The notes under the pieces: model-generated
Database searches by the model: none
What the model was told of the DNA's origin: nothing
The model's input: the letters and a program-made list of their open reading frames with translations, nothing else
Shown here: in pieces, positions 8,705 through 18,000 of the stretch
Layout of the letters: every line of letters starts with the position of its first letter
Numbering within the stretch: position 1 is the stretch's first letter
Made by a program: the position numbers and the translations under genes
DNA from: Halobacillus massiliensis
GTDB taxonomy: Bacteria > Bacillota > Bacilli > Bacillales > Halobacillaceae
Direction of reading: 5' to 3'
DNA length: 64,000 nucleotides
NCBI RefSeq assembly: GCF_900166625.1
Contig: NZ_LT800499.1
Coordinates: 310,001-374,000 of the forward strand

Positions 8705-10177
8705 CTACTTGAACCAGTTAATAGCTTCAGGCTTTTTGTTTCTGAAAATGTGTTTAGTTTCCGTGTATTCTTCTAAACCTGGACGACCCAGTTCACGGCC
8801 GATGCCGGACTGTTTATAGCCGCCCCATGGAGCTTGGGCAAAGTATGGGTGGAAATCGTTAATCCAGACTGTACCCATTCTAAGTTTAGCTGCTACAAAT
8901 TCTGCCTTTTCGATGTCTGTTGACCAAACAGCACCAGCGAGACCATAGATAGTATCGTTAGCAAGAGATACAGCCTCCTCTTTCGTAGAGAATTTTTCTA
9001 CTGTTAATACAGGTCCAAATACTTCTTCCTGAACAATTTTCATGTCAGATGTACAGCCTGTAAAGATAGTTGGAAGGTAGAAGAATCCGTCTTGCAGTTG
9101 AGGATCCTCAGGACGCTTGCCGCCAAGCGCAAGGTGTGCACCTTCTTGTTTACCGATTTCTACAAAGCTTTCTACTTTATCGCGGTGCTCTTTTGAAATA
9201 AGCGGTCCACTTTCAGTATCTTCGTCGAAGCCATTACCGAGCTTAATTCGACTTGCGCGTTCTACAAGCTTTTCAACGAATTTATCGTGAATGCTGTCCT
9301 CGACAAGCAGGCGGGAACCTGCAGAGCATACTTGTCCCGCATGGAAAAATACCGCGTTTAATGCTTGATCGACAGCTGTATCAAAATCAGCATCGGCAAA
9401 TACGATATTCGGGTTCTTACCACCTAATTCAAGGGCGATATTCTTAACGTTGACGCTGGCCGTCTGCATAATTTTTTTCCCAGTTTCAATACCGCCTGTA
9501 AATGAAATTAAGTCGACATCCGTATTTGAAGCAAGTTCAGCACCGACGTTGTGGCCAGGGCCAAGCACGAGATTGGCAACACCTTTTGGAACACCGGCTT
9601 CTTCCATTAGTTCAAATACTTTAACTGTAGTTAATGGAGTGATCTCACTCGGTTTAACAATAATGGTATTTCCTGCAGCCAGTGCCGGAGCAATCTTCCA
9701 GGCAGCTTGAAGCAGCGGGTAATTCCAAGGAGTAATCTGGCCGCACACCCCTACAGGCTCGCGTACCACTTTACTATCAGAATCCGGGAACGGTGAGTTG
9801 ATTACCTCTCCACCTTCTTTATCAGCAAGACCGGCAAAGTAAAGGAATACATTCGCGATGTCATCCATATCTGCACGGCTTTCTTCAAGCGTCTTACCTG
9901 TATCGAACGTCTCTAAACGTGCAAGTTCTTCATTGTTCTCTCTAATTAATTGGGCAATCTTAAGAACGATTTCCCCACGTTCTTTAGCCGGAGTTTCTGC
10001 CCAGTCACCTTGATCGAAAGCCTTACGGGCAGCTTCAATCGCTTTTTTAGTGTCACGTTCGTCGCCTTCAGCTGCTTCGGCAACAATCTCTTGATTATAA
10101 GGATTAATGATCGTCCGGGTATTTTTTGAAATGGCATCTACCCATTCGCCATTAATAAACATGCGTTGTTTTTCCAT
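8705..10177 (-). CDS. gbsA: Betaine-aldehyde dehydrogenase
   Basis: NAD-dependent enzyme for the last step of choline to glycine betaine, the main compatible solute route in halophilic bacilli. The 490-residue protein has the aldehyde dehydrogenase landmarks PWNYPLLQAAW (near 150), the general base Glu250 in LELGGKNP and the nucleophile Cys284 in GQVCSAGSR. The start follows AAAGGAGTG. Unlike the B. subtilis gbsAB arrangement, no choline dehydrogenase gene follows; purU lies behind a terminator. The gene is divergent from gbsR, and a GbsR-like operator lies just after its promoter. Confidence 0.93.
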   Translation of the reverse strand: MEKQRMFINGEWVDAISKNTRTIINPYNQEIVAEAAEGDERDTKKAIEAARKAFDQGDWAETPAKERGEIVLKIAQLIRENNEELARLETFDTGKTLEESRADMDDIANVFLYFAGLADKEGGEVINSPFPDSDSKVVREPVGVCGQITPWNYPLLQAAWKIAPALAAGNTIIVKPSEITPLTTVKVFELMEEAGVPKGVANLVLGPGHNVGAELASNTDVDLISFTGGIETGKKIMQTASVNVKNIALELGGKNPNIVFADADFDTAVDQALNAVFFHAGQVCSAGSRLLVEDSIHDKFVEKLVERASRIKLGNGFDEDTESGPLISKEHRDKVESFVEIGKQEGAHLALGGKRPEDPQLQDGFFYLPTIFTGCTSDMKIVQEEVFGPVLTVEKFSTKEEAVSLANDTIYGLAGAVWSTDIEKAEFVAAKLRMGTVWINDFHPYFAQAPWGGYKQSGIGRELGRPGLEEYTETKHIFRNKKPEAINWFK

Positions 10178-10215
10178 ACTTTACTTTCACTCCTTTTAAA
10201 CCAATCGTAAAAATT

Positions 10216-10243
10216 GTTAAGAAAAAATTTAACGTTTTTAACT
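10216..10243. promoter_or_regulatory. GbsR-type operator 1 (gbsA side)
   Basis: A 28-base AT-rich block (GTTAAGAAAAAATTTAACG...) that recurs at 10397-10424 with 22 of 28 positions identical and in the same orientation. It lies directly downstream of the -10 element of the gbsA promoter. In B. subtilis GbsR represses by blocking the polymerase downstream of the promoter, so this position fits. Binding by GbsR is inference. Confidence 0.65.
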
Positions 10244-10249
10244 GTTTTT

Positions 10250-10278
10250 ACTTTATCAGCTTCGAGAATTCTTGTCAA
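10250..10278 (-). promoter_or_regulatory. Sigma-A promoter of gbsA
   Basis: On the minus strand TTGACA (10273-10278) is followed after exactly 17 bases by TAAAGT (10250-10255). Transcription would start near the first operator copy. Confidence 0.75.
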
Positions 10279-10361
10279 AGAATAATAAGCGGGCAAAAAA
10301 ATAAAAATTTCTATAACCTATGAGCTGATAGGTCTTAGTGCGTTTTTTTGAATATTTAATT

Positions 10362-10389
10362 TTGACAAGCTGAAATTATTCGTTAAGAT
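10362..10389 (+). promoter_or_regulatory. Probable promoter of gbsR
   Basis: TTGACA (10362-10367) with TAAGAT 16 bases later. A better -10 sequence TATAAT overlaps at 10389-10394, but its spacing would be 21 bases. Either way the start point falls just before operator 2. Confidence 0.6.
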
Positions 10390-10396
10390 ATAATTT

Positions 10397-10424
10397 GTAA
10401 AGAAAAAACTTAACAAACTTAACT
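10397..10424. promoter_or_regulatory. GbsR-type operator 2 (gbsR side)
   Basis: Second copy of the 28-base block, beginning GTAAAGAAAAAACTTAAC. It sits between the gbsR promoter and its ribosome site, suggesting autorepression by the same roadblock mechanism. Confidence 0.6.
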
Positions 10425-10447
10425 CTATGGCCGAGAGGAGGTTACAA

Positions 10448-11011
10448 ATGGCTGAGAATCAGGAGGAGAGTGCACGTGCTTCTATTGATGAGGCCAAATC
10501 ACTGGTCATTGATTCAATTGCGGAAACGATGGATCTATATGGAGTGACCCGAAGTGCAGGAACCTTATATGGGACCATGTATTTTGAAAAAGATATGACC
10601 CTTGATGAAATGCGCGAAAAACTTGGCATGAGCAAACCAAGCATGAGCACTGGAGTTAAAAAACTTCAGGATTATGACGTCGTAAAAAAAACCTTCCGTA
10701 AAGGAACCCGCAGACAAACATATGTAGCGGAGAAGGATTTCTTTCAGTTCTTTGCCAGCTTTTTTACGAAAAAATGGCTTCGTGAAGCTAAAATAAACTT
10801 AAGTGCCATCGAAAAAGCCAAAAAAGAGCTGGATAAGGTTTTAGCGGAAGAAAATGTCGATGAAGAAGTCCGTAAAGAAGCCTTATTCGTTTATCAACAG
10901 TTGGAATCTTCCATTCCTTATTATCACTGGCTGCAAAAGCTGGTCTTTGCGATTGATAGCGGTGAGCTTTTCGATAAGCTTCCAATTGAAGAAGAAGAAA
11001 ATAATAAATAA
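10448..11011 (+). CDS. gbsR: GbsR/MarR-family choline-sensing repressor
   Basis: Cytoplasmic DNA-binding protein that in B. subtilis represses betaine synthesis and choline uptake until choline binds. The start is the ATG with GAGGAGG upstream (187 residues); an in-frame ATG at 10427 precedes the ribosome site and is unlikely. A MarR-like winged helix is seen around residues 45-95 (MTLDEMREKLGMSKPSMSTGV), with a helical C-terminal dimer and ligand region. It is divergent from gbsA and upstream of a choline symporter, matching the family's usual targets. Confidence 0.9.
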   Translation: MAENQEESARASIDEAKSLVIDSIAETMDLYGVTRSAGTLYGTMYFEKDMTLDEMREKLGMSKPSMSTGVKKLQDYDVVKKTFRKGTRRQTYVAEKDFFQFFASFFTKKWLREAKINLSAIEKAKKELDKVLAEENVDEEVRKEALFVYQQLESSIPYYHWLQKLVFAIDSGELFDKLPIEEEENNK

Positions 11012-11029
11012 AGAACTATGCGCCTTTCC

Positions 11030-11066
11030 TGAATAACTATATGTTATTCAAGAGAGACGTACGTCT
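11030..11066. promoter_or_regulatory. Two adjacent perfect palindromes before the choline symporter
   Basis: TGAATAAC-TATAT-GTTATTCA (11030-11050) and AGACGTACGTCT (11055-11066) are both perfect inverted repeats, and TTTTA follows. They may be a weak terminator or attenuator for gbsR, or operator sites for the symporter gene. The sequence alone does not decide. Confidence 0.4.
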
Positions 11067-11122
11067 TTTATAAAATACAGAATATTCAAAAAACGACTGT
11101 TAATTTGATAGGAGTGAAGCTG

Positions 11123-12760
11123 ATGCAAGATCAATCGAATCAATCATTTATTAAAAAGAACTCTGCCGTTCTTATATTAGGTGCAATTATGGCTGTGTTT
11201 ACCATTTATATCGCTTTTACGAGTGAAGATATTCAGTGGGGCGGCTTTATCGCTATGATTGTCTTCTATGCGGCGGTTTATTACATCGGAGCCGTTATGG
11301 CATCTAAGAAGACAAACTCTCTCTCTGACATGATGGTGGCCAAACGAAGCATGCCTTTAGGTGTAGCAATGTTTACAATGGCTGCAACCTGGGTGGGCGG
11401 CGGTTATATTAATGGTACGGCCGAATCTACTTATGTCGATGGTTTAGTTTGGGCTCAAGCCCCATGGGGATATGCCTTAAGCTTGATTATTGGTGGTATC
11501 TTCTTTGCCAGGAAAATGCGCCGTTATGAGTTCATGACAATTATTGACCCACTTGAGCAGCGTTTTGGAAAGAAGATGGCTGGAGTCTTGTACATTCCTG
11601 CCTTATTGGGAGAAATGTTCTGGAGTGCAGCGATCTTAACCGCTCTAGGTACTACTTTCGGAACGATTCTAAATATTGATTTCACAACATCTATTATTCT
11701 TTCTGGAGTTATTGCGATTGCTTACACTGTAGCTGGAGGGATGTGGGCTGTAGCCTATACAGACCTTTTCCAAATGGCAGTTCTGCTAATAGGTTTATTC
11801 CTTGTACTTCCATTTGCCCTAGGACATGCAGGAGGTCTCGGCAGCGCATGGGGTGACTATTCCACAGAGCTTGGTTCTTTTGCAAACCTACTTCCTCCGA
11901 TGGATGCACTCAGCGATCCGGAGTGGGGTAACTACTTTTGGAACTGGCTGGATTTTGCTTTACTATTAATCTTTGGTGGTATCGCATGGCAAGTTTACTT
12001 CCAGCGTGTACTTTCTGCAAAAAATGAAAAGACAGCTATGTGGCTTTCTATTACTGCAGGTGTTGTCTGCCTGATCGCAGCGGTTCCTGCCGTACTTATA
12101 GGAGTTGTAGGGTTTAACATTGATTGGGCTGGTATGGGGCTTCCAACACCAGACAATGCATCTGTTATTCTTCCACATGTGCTTAGGTATCTTACTCCTG
12201 AACTTGTTGCCGCAATCGGGTTAGGGGCACTAGCCGCTGCCGTTATGTCTTCTATGGACTCTTCCATTCTATCTGCCTCTTCAATGGCCTCATGGAACAT
12301 TTATCGTCCATTAATTAACCCAAAAGCTGACGACGAAAAGCTTAAGAAGGTAATTAAGAGGACAATTATTATTGTAGGTGTAGGTGCGATGATTATCGCA
12401 TTGAACGTTCAGAGTGTTTATACCTTATGGTATTTGGCATCTGACTTAGTTTATACCGTACTGTTTCCACAGTTAACGATGGCGTTGTTTTATAAAAATG
12501 CGAACTTATACGGTTCCATCGCCGGGTTTGTTACCGCACTCTTCTTAAGACTTGGCGGGGGAGAGCCTGCCCTAGGATTGCCGGCCTTTCTGCCTTATCC
12601 AATGATTGAGGACGGGATTGTATTATTCCCATTCCGTACGCTTGCTTGTATTTCTGCATTTACAATGATCTTTTTCGTCTCAGAATTAACAAAGGCGAAA
12701 TGCAAGCCGCAGTCTCTTATTCTTCCTTCTGAAAAAGAAGAAAAGAAAACTGCATCATAA
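11123..12760 (+). CDS. Sodium:solute symporter, high-affinity choline transporter (CHT/SLC5A7) type
   Basis: Sodium-coupled transporter of the SSS family. The ATG with TAGGAG upstream gives 545 residues with about 13 membrane segments. AATWVGGGYINGTAES, SSMDSSILSASSMASWN and the long TAGGMWAVAYTDLFQ helix are close to the animal high-affinity choline transporter subgroup and not to PutP or PanF. Position directly behind gbsR supports choline as substrate and GbsR control. Choline taken up here would feed GbsA. Specificity is inferred, not shown. Confidence 0.83.
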   Translation: MQDQSNQSFIKKNSAVLILGAIMAVFTIYIAFTSEDIQWGGFIAMIVFYAAVYYIGAVMASKKTNSLSDMMVAKRSMPLGVAMFTMAATWVGGGYINGTAESTYVDGLVWAQAPWGYALSLIIGGIFFARKMRRYEFMTIIDPLEQRFGKKMAGVLYIPALLGEMFWSAAILTALGTTFGTILNIDFTTSIILSGVIAIAYTVAGGMWAVAYTDLFQMAVLLIGLFLVLPFALGHAGGLGSAWGDYSTELGSFANLLPPMDALSDPEWGNYFWNWLDFALLLIFGGIAWQVYFQRVLSAKNEKTAMWLSITAGVVCLIAAVPAVLIGVVGFNIDWAGMGLPTPDNASVILPHVLRYLTPELVAAIGLGALAAAVMSSMDSSILSASSMASWNIYRPLINPKADDEKLKKVIKRTIIIVGVGAMIIALNVQSVYTLWYLASDLVYTVLFPQLTMALFYKNANLYGSIAGFVTALFLRLGGGEPALGLPAFLPYPMIEDGIVLFPFRTLACISAFTMIFFVSELTKAKCKPQSLILPSEKEEKKTAS

Positions 12761-12765
12761 TATGA

Positions 12766-12808
12766 AAAGACCCTGTTTCCTCTATATAAAGAGGGGGCAG
12801 GGTTTTTG
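12766..12808 (+). terminator. Intrinsic terminator after the choline symporter
   Basis: ACCCTG (12770) pairs with CAGGGT (12798-12803), an inner CCTCT/AGAGG extends the stem, and a T-run follows. Confidence 0.8.
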
Positions 12809-12868
12809 TTTTGTTCTTAGCTTTTTTTGTTTAGAATGTTTCTTAATTCTCAGCTTTTTGAGAAGTGA

Positions 12869-12991
12869 GTGCCGGGCCTGGGGAAAGACTCGCTTTCCAT
12901 GAGCGAACGGTGAGCTTCCTCGGGCTTTTCGCCCTCCAGGATCTCTCCTTGTTCTACCCTCCCATAGGAGTCCCACCGTTTCCCCCGGCAC
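12869..12991 (-). repeat. Palindromic repeat, minus orientation (copy A)
   Basis: About 123 bp closed by a perfect 8-bp terminal pair GTGCCGGG / CCCGGCAC. Inside are the hairpins GGAAAG-CTTTCC and GGGC-GCCC and the family segments GGTGAGCTTCC, CTCCCATAGGAGTC and CCGTTTCCC. It lacks the outer GTTCCGTT ends of copies B, C, F and G. Open frames crossing it are by-products of the repeat. Confidence 0.85.
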
Positions 12992-13068
12992 TTTGTGTTT
13001 ATTAAAGTAAAGATAGATTGGAATAGCGAGGACGACAAATCCGCTAGAAAGTTGAAGGGAATTCTCTT

Positions 13069-13240
13069 GTTCCGTTTACCTGGATATGGAAAATCGAGCC
13101 TGGGGAAACACCTCGCTTTCCATGGGCGAACGGTGAGCTTCCTCGGGCTTTTCGCCCTCCGGGATCTCACCCCTGTTCTATCCTCCCATAGGAGTCTCGC
13201 CGTTTCCCCTGTCCCTTTACGTATTTTTGAGTAACGGAAC
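13069..13240 (-). repeat. Palindromic repeat, minus orientation (copy B)
   Basis: A 172-bp unit bounded by GTTCCGTTTAC (left) and GTAACGGAAC (right), which are inverted ends. The core is nearly the same as copy A (GGTGAGCTTCCTCGGGC, CCTCCCATAGGAGTCTCGCC). Confidence 0.88.
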
Positions 13241-13290
13241 ATATAAGAAGAGAGGATTGATTTCATTAGAGAGCTTAATGAGATTACAGC

Positions 13291-13453
13291 GTTCCGTTTC
13301 CCCATTAAATGTAAAGAGGATGGGAAATGGCGAGACTCCTGCAGGGAGATGGAGCCATGGTGAGATCCGCGAGTGTAACGAGCTAGCTCACCGGCTCCCC
13401 GCGGAAAGCGAGCTATTTCCCAGCCGCGTTTCTCCGTACTTGATAAATGGAAC
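13291..13453 (+). repeat. Palindromic repeat, plus orientation (copy C)
   Basis: A 163-bp unit from GTTCCGTTT to AAATGGAAC. The core GGCGAGACTCCTGCAGGGAG, GGTGAGATCC, GCTCACCG, GCGGAAAGCGAG, TTTCCC is the reverse complement of the core of copies A and B with inner-arm differences. It is therefore the same family inverted. Confidence 0.85.
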
Positions 13454-13516
13454 AGCTTATTCTTTTCATAAGAAAGGAAAGAGACACGGAACAGCCCTCC
13501 CTCAATGTTCAAACTA

Positions 13517-13590
13517 AGGCTTCTGGAGGGAGAAGAGCCAGGATGAGATCCGCGAGTGCATCGAGCTATTTCCCAGCCACAAAACGGAAC
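13517..13590 (+). repeat. Truncated palindromic repeat (copy D)
   Basis: Keeps GGAGGGAGAAGAGCC, GATGAGATCCGCGAGTGCA, GAGCTATTTCCCAGCC and the AACGGAAC end, but lacks the middle arm. It is the second plus copy in this cluster. The 12761-13628 interval holds only the terminator and these repeats. Confidence 0.7.
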
Positions 13591-13628
13591 TTTCTCTCTT
13601 CCCGTGAATAGACGCTTACAGGAATATA

Positions 13629-14681
13629 TTATCCTTTTAAAGTAATCCCATAACTCTGCATCAATTCCCTAAGGGATGCGCGGTAATTCCCGTCTCTTCC
13701 TGTAACTGGCTCAGCAGCAGTGAGCGAGTTCAGGACAGCTTCTTCCACAGCTTCACCGGCCGCTCGAAAAGCATGGTCTATTTCTTCCTCGTGGATGGAA
13801 GCAATAGATAAGGGACGGCCAATAGGGTTATGAGGAATCTTTGTAAATGTTGAGAACCCTAAGGCTATATCCCCGCTGCCATTAGAAATAATACTTCCTG
13901 TCCGCGCAAGACCGGCTGAGCATCGCTTAAGAATCCGATTAAGCTGACGGTCAGTTACTGGCAAATCACAAGCTAAAATGATCATAACAGAACCTTTGTC
14001 CGTACCTTCCTCACCTTTTTGTATCTCGGCCAGCTGTATACCAACAGGCTGTCCGCCTATTTTAAGATCACTTAACTGGCCAAAATTGGTGACCACTAAT
14101 ACCCCAATTGTATAGGATCCGTGGGGAAGCCGGATAATTCTTGAAGAGGTACCTACGCCTCCCTTTAAGGAATAGCACACCATTCCTCTTCCTGCTCCAA
14201 CTGATCCTTCTTTTACATGGGTAGTAGCTTCAGTTAATGCCTGTAGAACATGTTCTTTTTTAACAGCCTGTGCCCGAATATCGTTAAGAATCATATCATT
14301 GCATTCTCCAATAACAGGATTGACAGTGCCGGTTGTCCGGCCGATTTGGGGGTGGTCTCTCAGGATAAAGTTTATAACAGAATCTGCTGCCGTCCCGATG
14401 CTTAATGTGTTGGTAAGAACAATTGGTGTCTCTAGTGTACCGAGTTCTTCTAACTGAATACTTCCCATTGTTTTGCCAAATCCATTAATGACATGTGAGG
14501 AGGCGATCAGTTTTTCTTCAAATATGCTTCCCTGATGAGGTAGGATAGCCGTAACTCCTGTTTGAATAGGACCTTCATTTAAAGTAACATGACCTACCGT
14601 AACTCCGTGTACATCCGTAATCGAGTTTTTAGTCCCTAATTCAAGATTGCCTATATTAATTCCAAAGTCCCTTATTCTCAT
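13629..14681 (-). CDS. P1/S58 family aminopeptidase-esterase (DmpA-like)
   Basis: Ntn-hydrolase-type peptidase (L-aminopeptidase/D-esterase family) that matures by self-cleavage. The ATG chosen has AAGGGA at proper spacing; the ATG three codons upstream touches the ribosome site. The ~350-residue chain begins with the family pattern NSITDVHGVTVGHVTL and TGVTAILP. Further along are TNTLSIGTAAD, the EGSVGAGRGM loop and the SNGSGDIALGFST segment, whose Gly-Ser bond is the expected autocleavage site (DmpA Gly249-Ser250). Its natural substrate is unknown. It is divergent from gltA with a TnrA-type box between, so nitrogen control is possible. Confidence 0.88.
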   Translation of the reverse strand: MRIRDFGINIGNLELGTKNSITDVHGVTVGHVTLNEGPIQTGVTAILPHQGSIFEEKLIASSHVINGFGKTMGSIQLEELGTLETPIVLTNTLSIGTAADSVINFILRDHPQIGRTTGTVNPVIGECNDMILNDIRAQAVKKEHVLQALTEATTHVKEGSVGAGRGMVCYSLKGGVGTSSRIIRLPHGSYTIGVLVVTNFGQLSDLKIGGQPVGIQLAEIQKGEEGTDKGSVMIILACDLPVTDRQLNRILKRCSAGLARTGSIISNGSGDIALGFSTFTKIPHNPIGRPLSIASIHEEEIDHAFRAAGEAVEEAVLNSLTAAEPVTGRDGNYRASLRELMQSYGITLKG

Positions 14682-14787
14682 TTGGCACATCCCTTTGTGT
14701 ATTTTAGTGATTAATTATACATAAATTGACGGTTTTCTTGTATAAAGTGCAATTTTTTACCAAAAATTCAAGGTCTAAGAAGAGTAT

Positions 14788-14804
14788 TGTTAAATTTTTT
14801 TACA
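14788..14804. promoter_or_regulatory. TnrA/GlnR-type box
   Basis: TGTTA-AATTTTT-TTACA fits TGTNA-N7-TNACA exactly. It lies between the divergent P1 peptidase gene and gltA. TnrA represses gltAB in B. subtilis, so it may act on either side. In this AT-rich spacer a chance match cannot be excluded. Confidence 0.6.
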
Positions 14805-14937
14805 TAAATATGATTACGCTTACAATAATTTATTAGTTTTTGAAAAATCCAATCATTACGGGCGTTTTCAGCTAAATTTAAATAGTTGAAAAATTCTGAT
14901 AATAGGGTGAGAAACCCTCTGTCATCGCATTATCTAC

Positions 14938-14966
14938 GTGAAAAGTGCTGTCCTTCATGCTATACT
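14938..14966 (+). promoter_or_regulatory. Probable promoter of gltAB
   Basis: GTGAAA, 17 bases, TATACT, about 77 bases upstream of the gltA start. No gltC-like regulator gene is adjacent. The rest of the 14682-15043 spacer shows only the TnrA-type box and AT-rich sequence. Confidence 0.5.
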
Positions 14967-15043
14967 GTATACAAACTGAAAAAAACAGAATTTTGTCACT
15001 TTTGTGCAGAACTTCGATGAATAGTTAATGAGGGGGAACATAT

Positions 15044-18000
15044 ATGCAAAAACACGGATATCCAATCCCACAAGGATTATATCATCCTGAGAACGAACAT
15101 GAAGCTTGCGGCATTGGGATGCTTGCAAATATTGATGGAACAAAATCACATAGCATCGTAGAAAACGCCATTACTATTCTTTGTAATTTAGAGCACCGCG
15201 GAGGCCAGGCGGCCGATATAAGTACAGGAGATGGAGCAGGAATCTTAACACAAATTCCTCATTATTTTTTCGAGAAGCAGTGTGAGAAAGAAGATATTGA
15301 GCTTCCTCCTGAGGGGCAGTACGGAGTGGGAATGATATTTTTCCCGGAAGATCATAAGTCTCGTCTGCGCTGTAAGCAGGTGTTTGAACGAATCGTTGAA
15401 GAGGAAGGGCAGCACTTCCTGGGCTGGCGGACTGTACCTATCAACGATTCCTTTGTCGGTAAAGATGCAAAGAAAACAAAGCCGTTTATCCGCCAGGCGT
15501 TTATTGCTCCAGCGGAAGGAATTACGGAGCACTTAGAAATAGAGCGTCGTCTATACATTATTAGAAAACGTGCTGAAATCGAAATTGCGAAAGAAGAAGG
15601 CTATGATGATTTTTATATCAGCAGCCTGTCTTCCAGAACGATTGTCTATAAAGGGATGCTGATTCCAGAGCAGCTGGACTCTTTTTATATTGACCTAAAT
15701 CACCCGGACTTTAAGACAGCCCTTGCCCTTGTGCACTCTCGCTTCAGTACAAATACATTTCCGAGCTGGAAGAGATCTCACCCGAACCGTTATACGATTC
15801 ACAACGGGGAATTCAATACCCTTCGCGGAAACGTAAACTGGATGAGAGCTAGACAGGAACTTTGCAGCTCCAAACACTTTAGTGATGAAGATTTAGAAAA
15901 GCTTCTTCCTGTCATCGATTCAAACGGAAGTGACTCTTCCATGTTTGATAACGCTTTTGAATTCTTATATTTATCTGGTCGTTCTCTCGCTCATACGGTG
16001 ATGATGATGGTTCCAGAACCTTGGGCGAATGATGATTCCATCCATCCTAAGAAACGTGATTTTTATGAATATCACAGCTGCTTAATGGAGCCATGGGACG
16101 GACCGGCAGCCCTTGCTTATACAGATGGAAAGCAAGTCGGTGCGTGTCTTGACCGTAATGGTCTGCGTCCAGCTCGTTATTATGTTACAAAAGACGGCAT
16201 GATTGTACTTGGCTCTGAAGTTGGTGCCCTGGACATTTTTGCTGATGATATCCTTTATAAAGATCGTCTTCATCCAGGGAAAATGCTCTTAGTCGACCTT
16301 GAGAAAGGTGAAATTATTCCTGATGAAGAGATTAAACTCGATGTGGCTAACCAGGAGCCTTATGGCGAATGGCTTAAAGAATATAAGATGGATCTTGAAG
16401 AGCTACCGAAGCCGGTAGAAGAGCCTGGGCATAAAATTGACAGCTTAATAGACCAGCAGCTTGCCTTTGGATATACAACTGAAGAGCTGAATAAAATCTT
16501 GAAGCCTCTCGTATCCGGTGGAAAAGACCCTGTTGGATCAATGGGATATGATTCCCCGCTAGCTGTTCTTTCGAAAAAGCCTCAACTGCTATACAGCTAT
16601 TTTAAACAGCTGTTTGCACAGGTTACCAACCCTCCGATTGACGCCATTCGAGAAAAACTTATTACAATGGTTGAAACAACAATTGGGGCAGAAGGAAACC
16701 TTGTGGATCCTAAGCCTGAGAGCTGCCGCAAGATCCGCCTGGCAACTCCGCTGCTGAGAAATGATCAGCTGGAGCAGCTGCGCCAACAGGACCTTGATGG
16801 TTTTAAAGCAAGTACACTTTCTATTTTGTTTGAAGCTAAAGAAGGCGAAAACAAAATGGAGAATGCTCTTGAAGAATTATTTACTAAAGCAGATAAAGAG
16901 ATCGAAAATGGTACCACTTTATTAATTTTATCTGATCGTGGAGTCAACAAAGAAAATGCTGCCATTCCGGCTCTGCTTGCAGTTTCCGGTCTTCACCATC
17001 ACCTCATACGACAAGGCACACGTACGAAAGTGAGCCTCCTGCTTGAATCCGGTGAACCGCGTGAAGTCCATCATTTCGCAACATTGCTGGGCTACGGAGC
17101 AGAAGGAATTAATCCTTACCTTGCGTTCGAATCATTAAGCGACCTTATGGATAAAGGATCTTTAGAAACCGATACGCTTGAAATTGCCGTTAACCGCTAT
17201 ATTAATGCTGTAACAGACGGTGTTATTAAAGTGCTTTCTAAGATGGGGATTTCCACTATACAGAGTTACCGTGGAGCTCAAATTTTTGAAGCTGTCGGTA
17301 TTCACCCTAATGTAATTAACCGCTACTTCACCCGCACCTCTTCTCGTCTTGGAGGTATTGGTGTTGACACGATTGAAAAAGAAGTACTGATGCGCCATGC
17401 TGAGGCGTATGGTGATGAGCGTAAGAGTGATAAGGGGCTTGATGCAGGTGATGATTATCAATACCGTGCAAATGGTGAAGATCACCAATACAATCCACAG
17501 ACCATTCATACACTTCAGCATGCCTGCCGTACGAATGATTATAATCTCTTTAAGTCTTACTCTGAGATGCTCACAGATGAAACGAACAATCTGCAGTCAT
17601 TAAGAGGCTTGATTTCGTTTAAAAAGCGTCCATCTATTCCAATTGAGGAAGTGGAGTCTGTAGATGAAATTTGCAGGAGATTTAAAACTGGCGCCATGTC
17701 TTATGGATCCATTAGTAAGGAAGCACACGAAGCTCTTGCTGTTGCTATGAACCGTGTTGGCGGCCGAAGCAATACAGGAGAAGGCGGGGAAGATCCTGAC
17801 CGTTTTACGCCAGAAGAGAACGGAGACTCACGCCGCAGTTCGATTAAACAAGTAGCTTCCGGTCGTTTTGGGGTAACGAGTCATTATCTTGTAAATGCAG
17901 ATGAAATTCAGATTAAGATGGCTCAAGGTGCAAAGCCTGGAGAAGGTGGACACCTGCCTGGTAAAAAAGTTTATCCGTGGATTGCCGAGGTGCGTGGATC

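Noticed and set aside
12850-13512. Long minus-strand frame of ~220 codons and two plus-strand frames across 12.9-13.5 kb
   Set aside because: They run through the palindromic repeats, have no ribosome sites, and similar frames recur at the other repeat clusters. They arise from the repeat sequence.
12869-13590. Insertion sequence or transposon
   Set aside because: No transposase-like frame, and units are only ~165 bp. A non-autonomous element remains possible, but nothing here shows mobility.
17162-17521. Minus-strand frame of 119 codons inside gltA
   Set aside because: Fully inside the conserved glutamate synthase gene in antisense; composition is that of a shadow frame.
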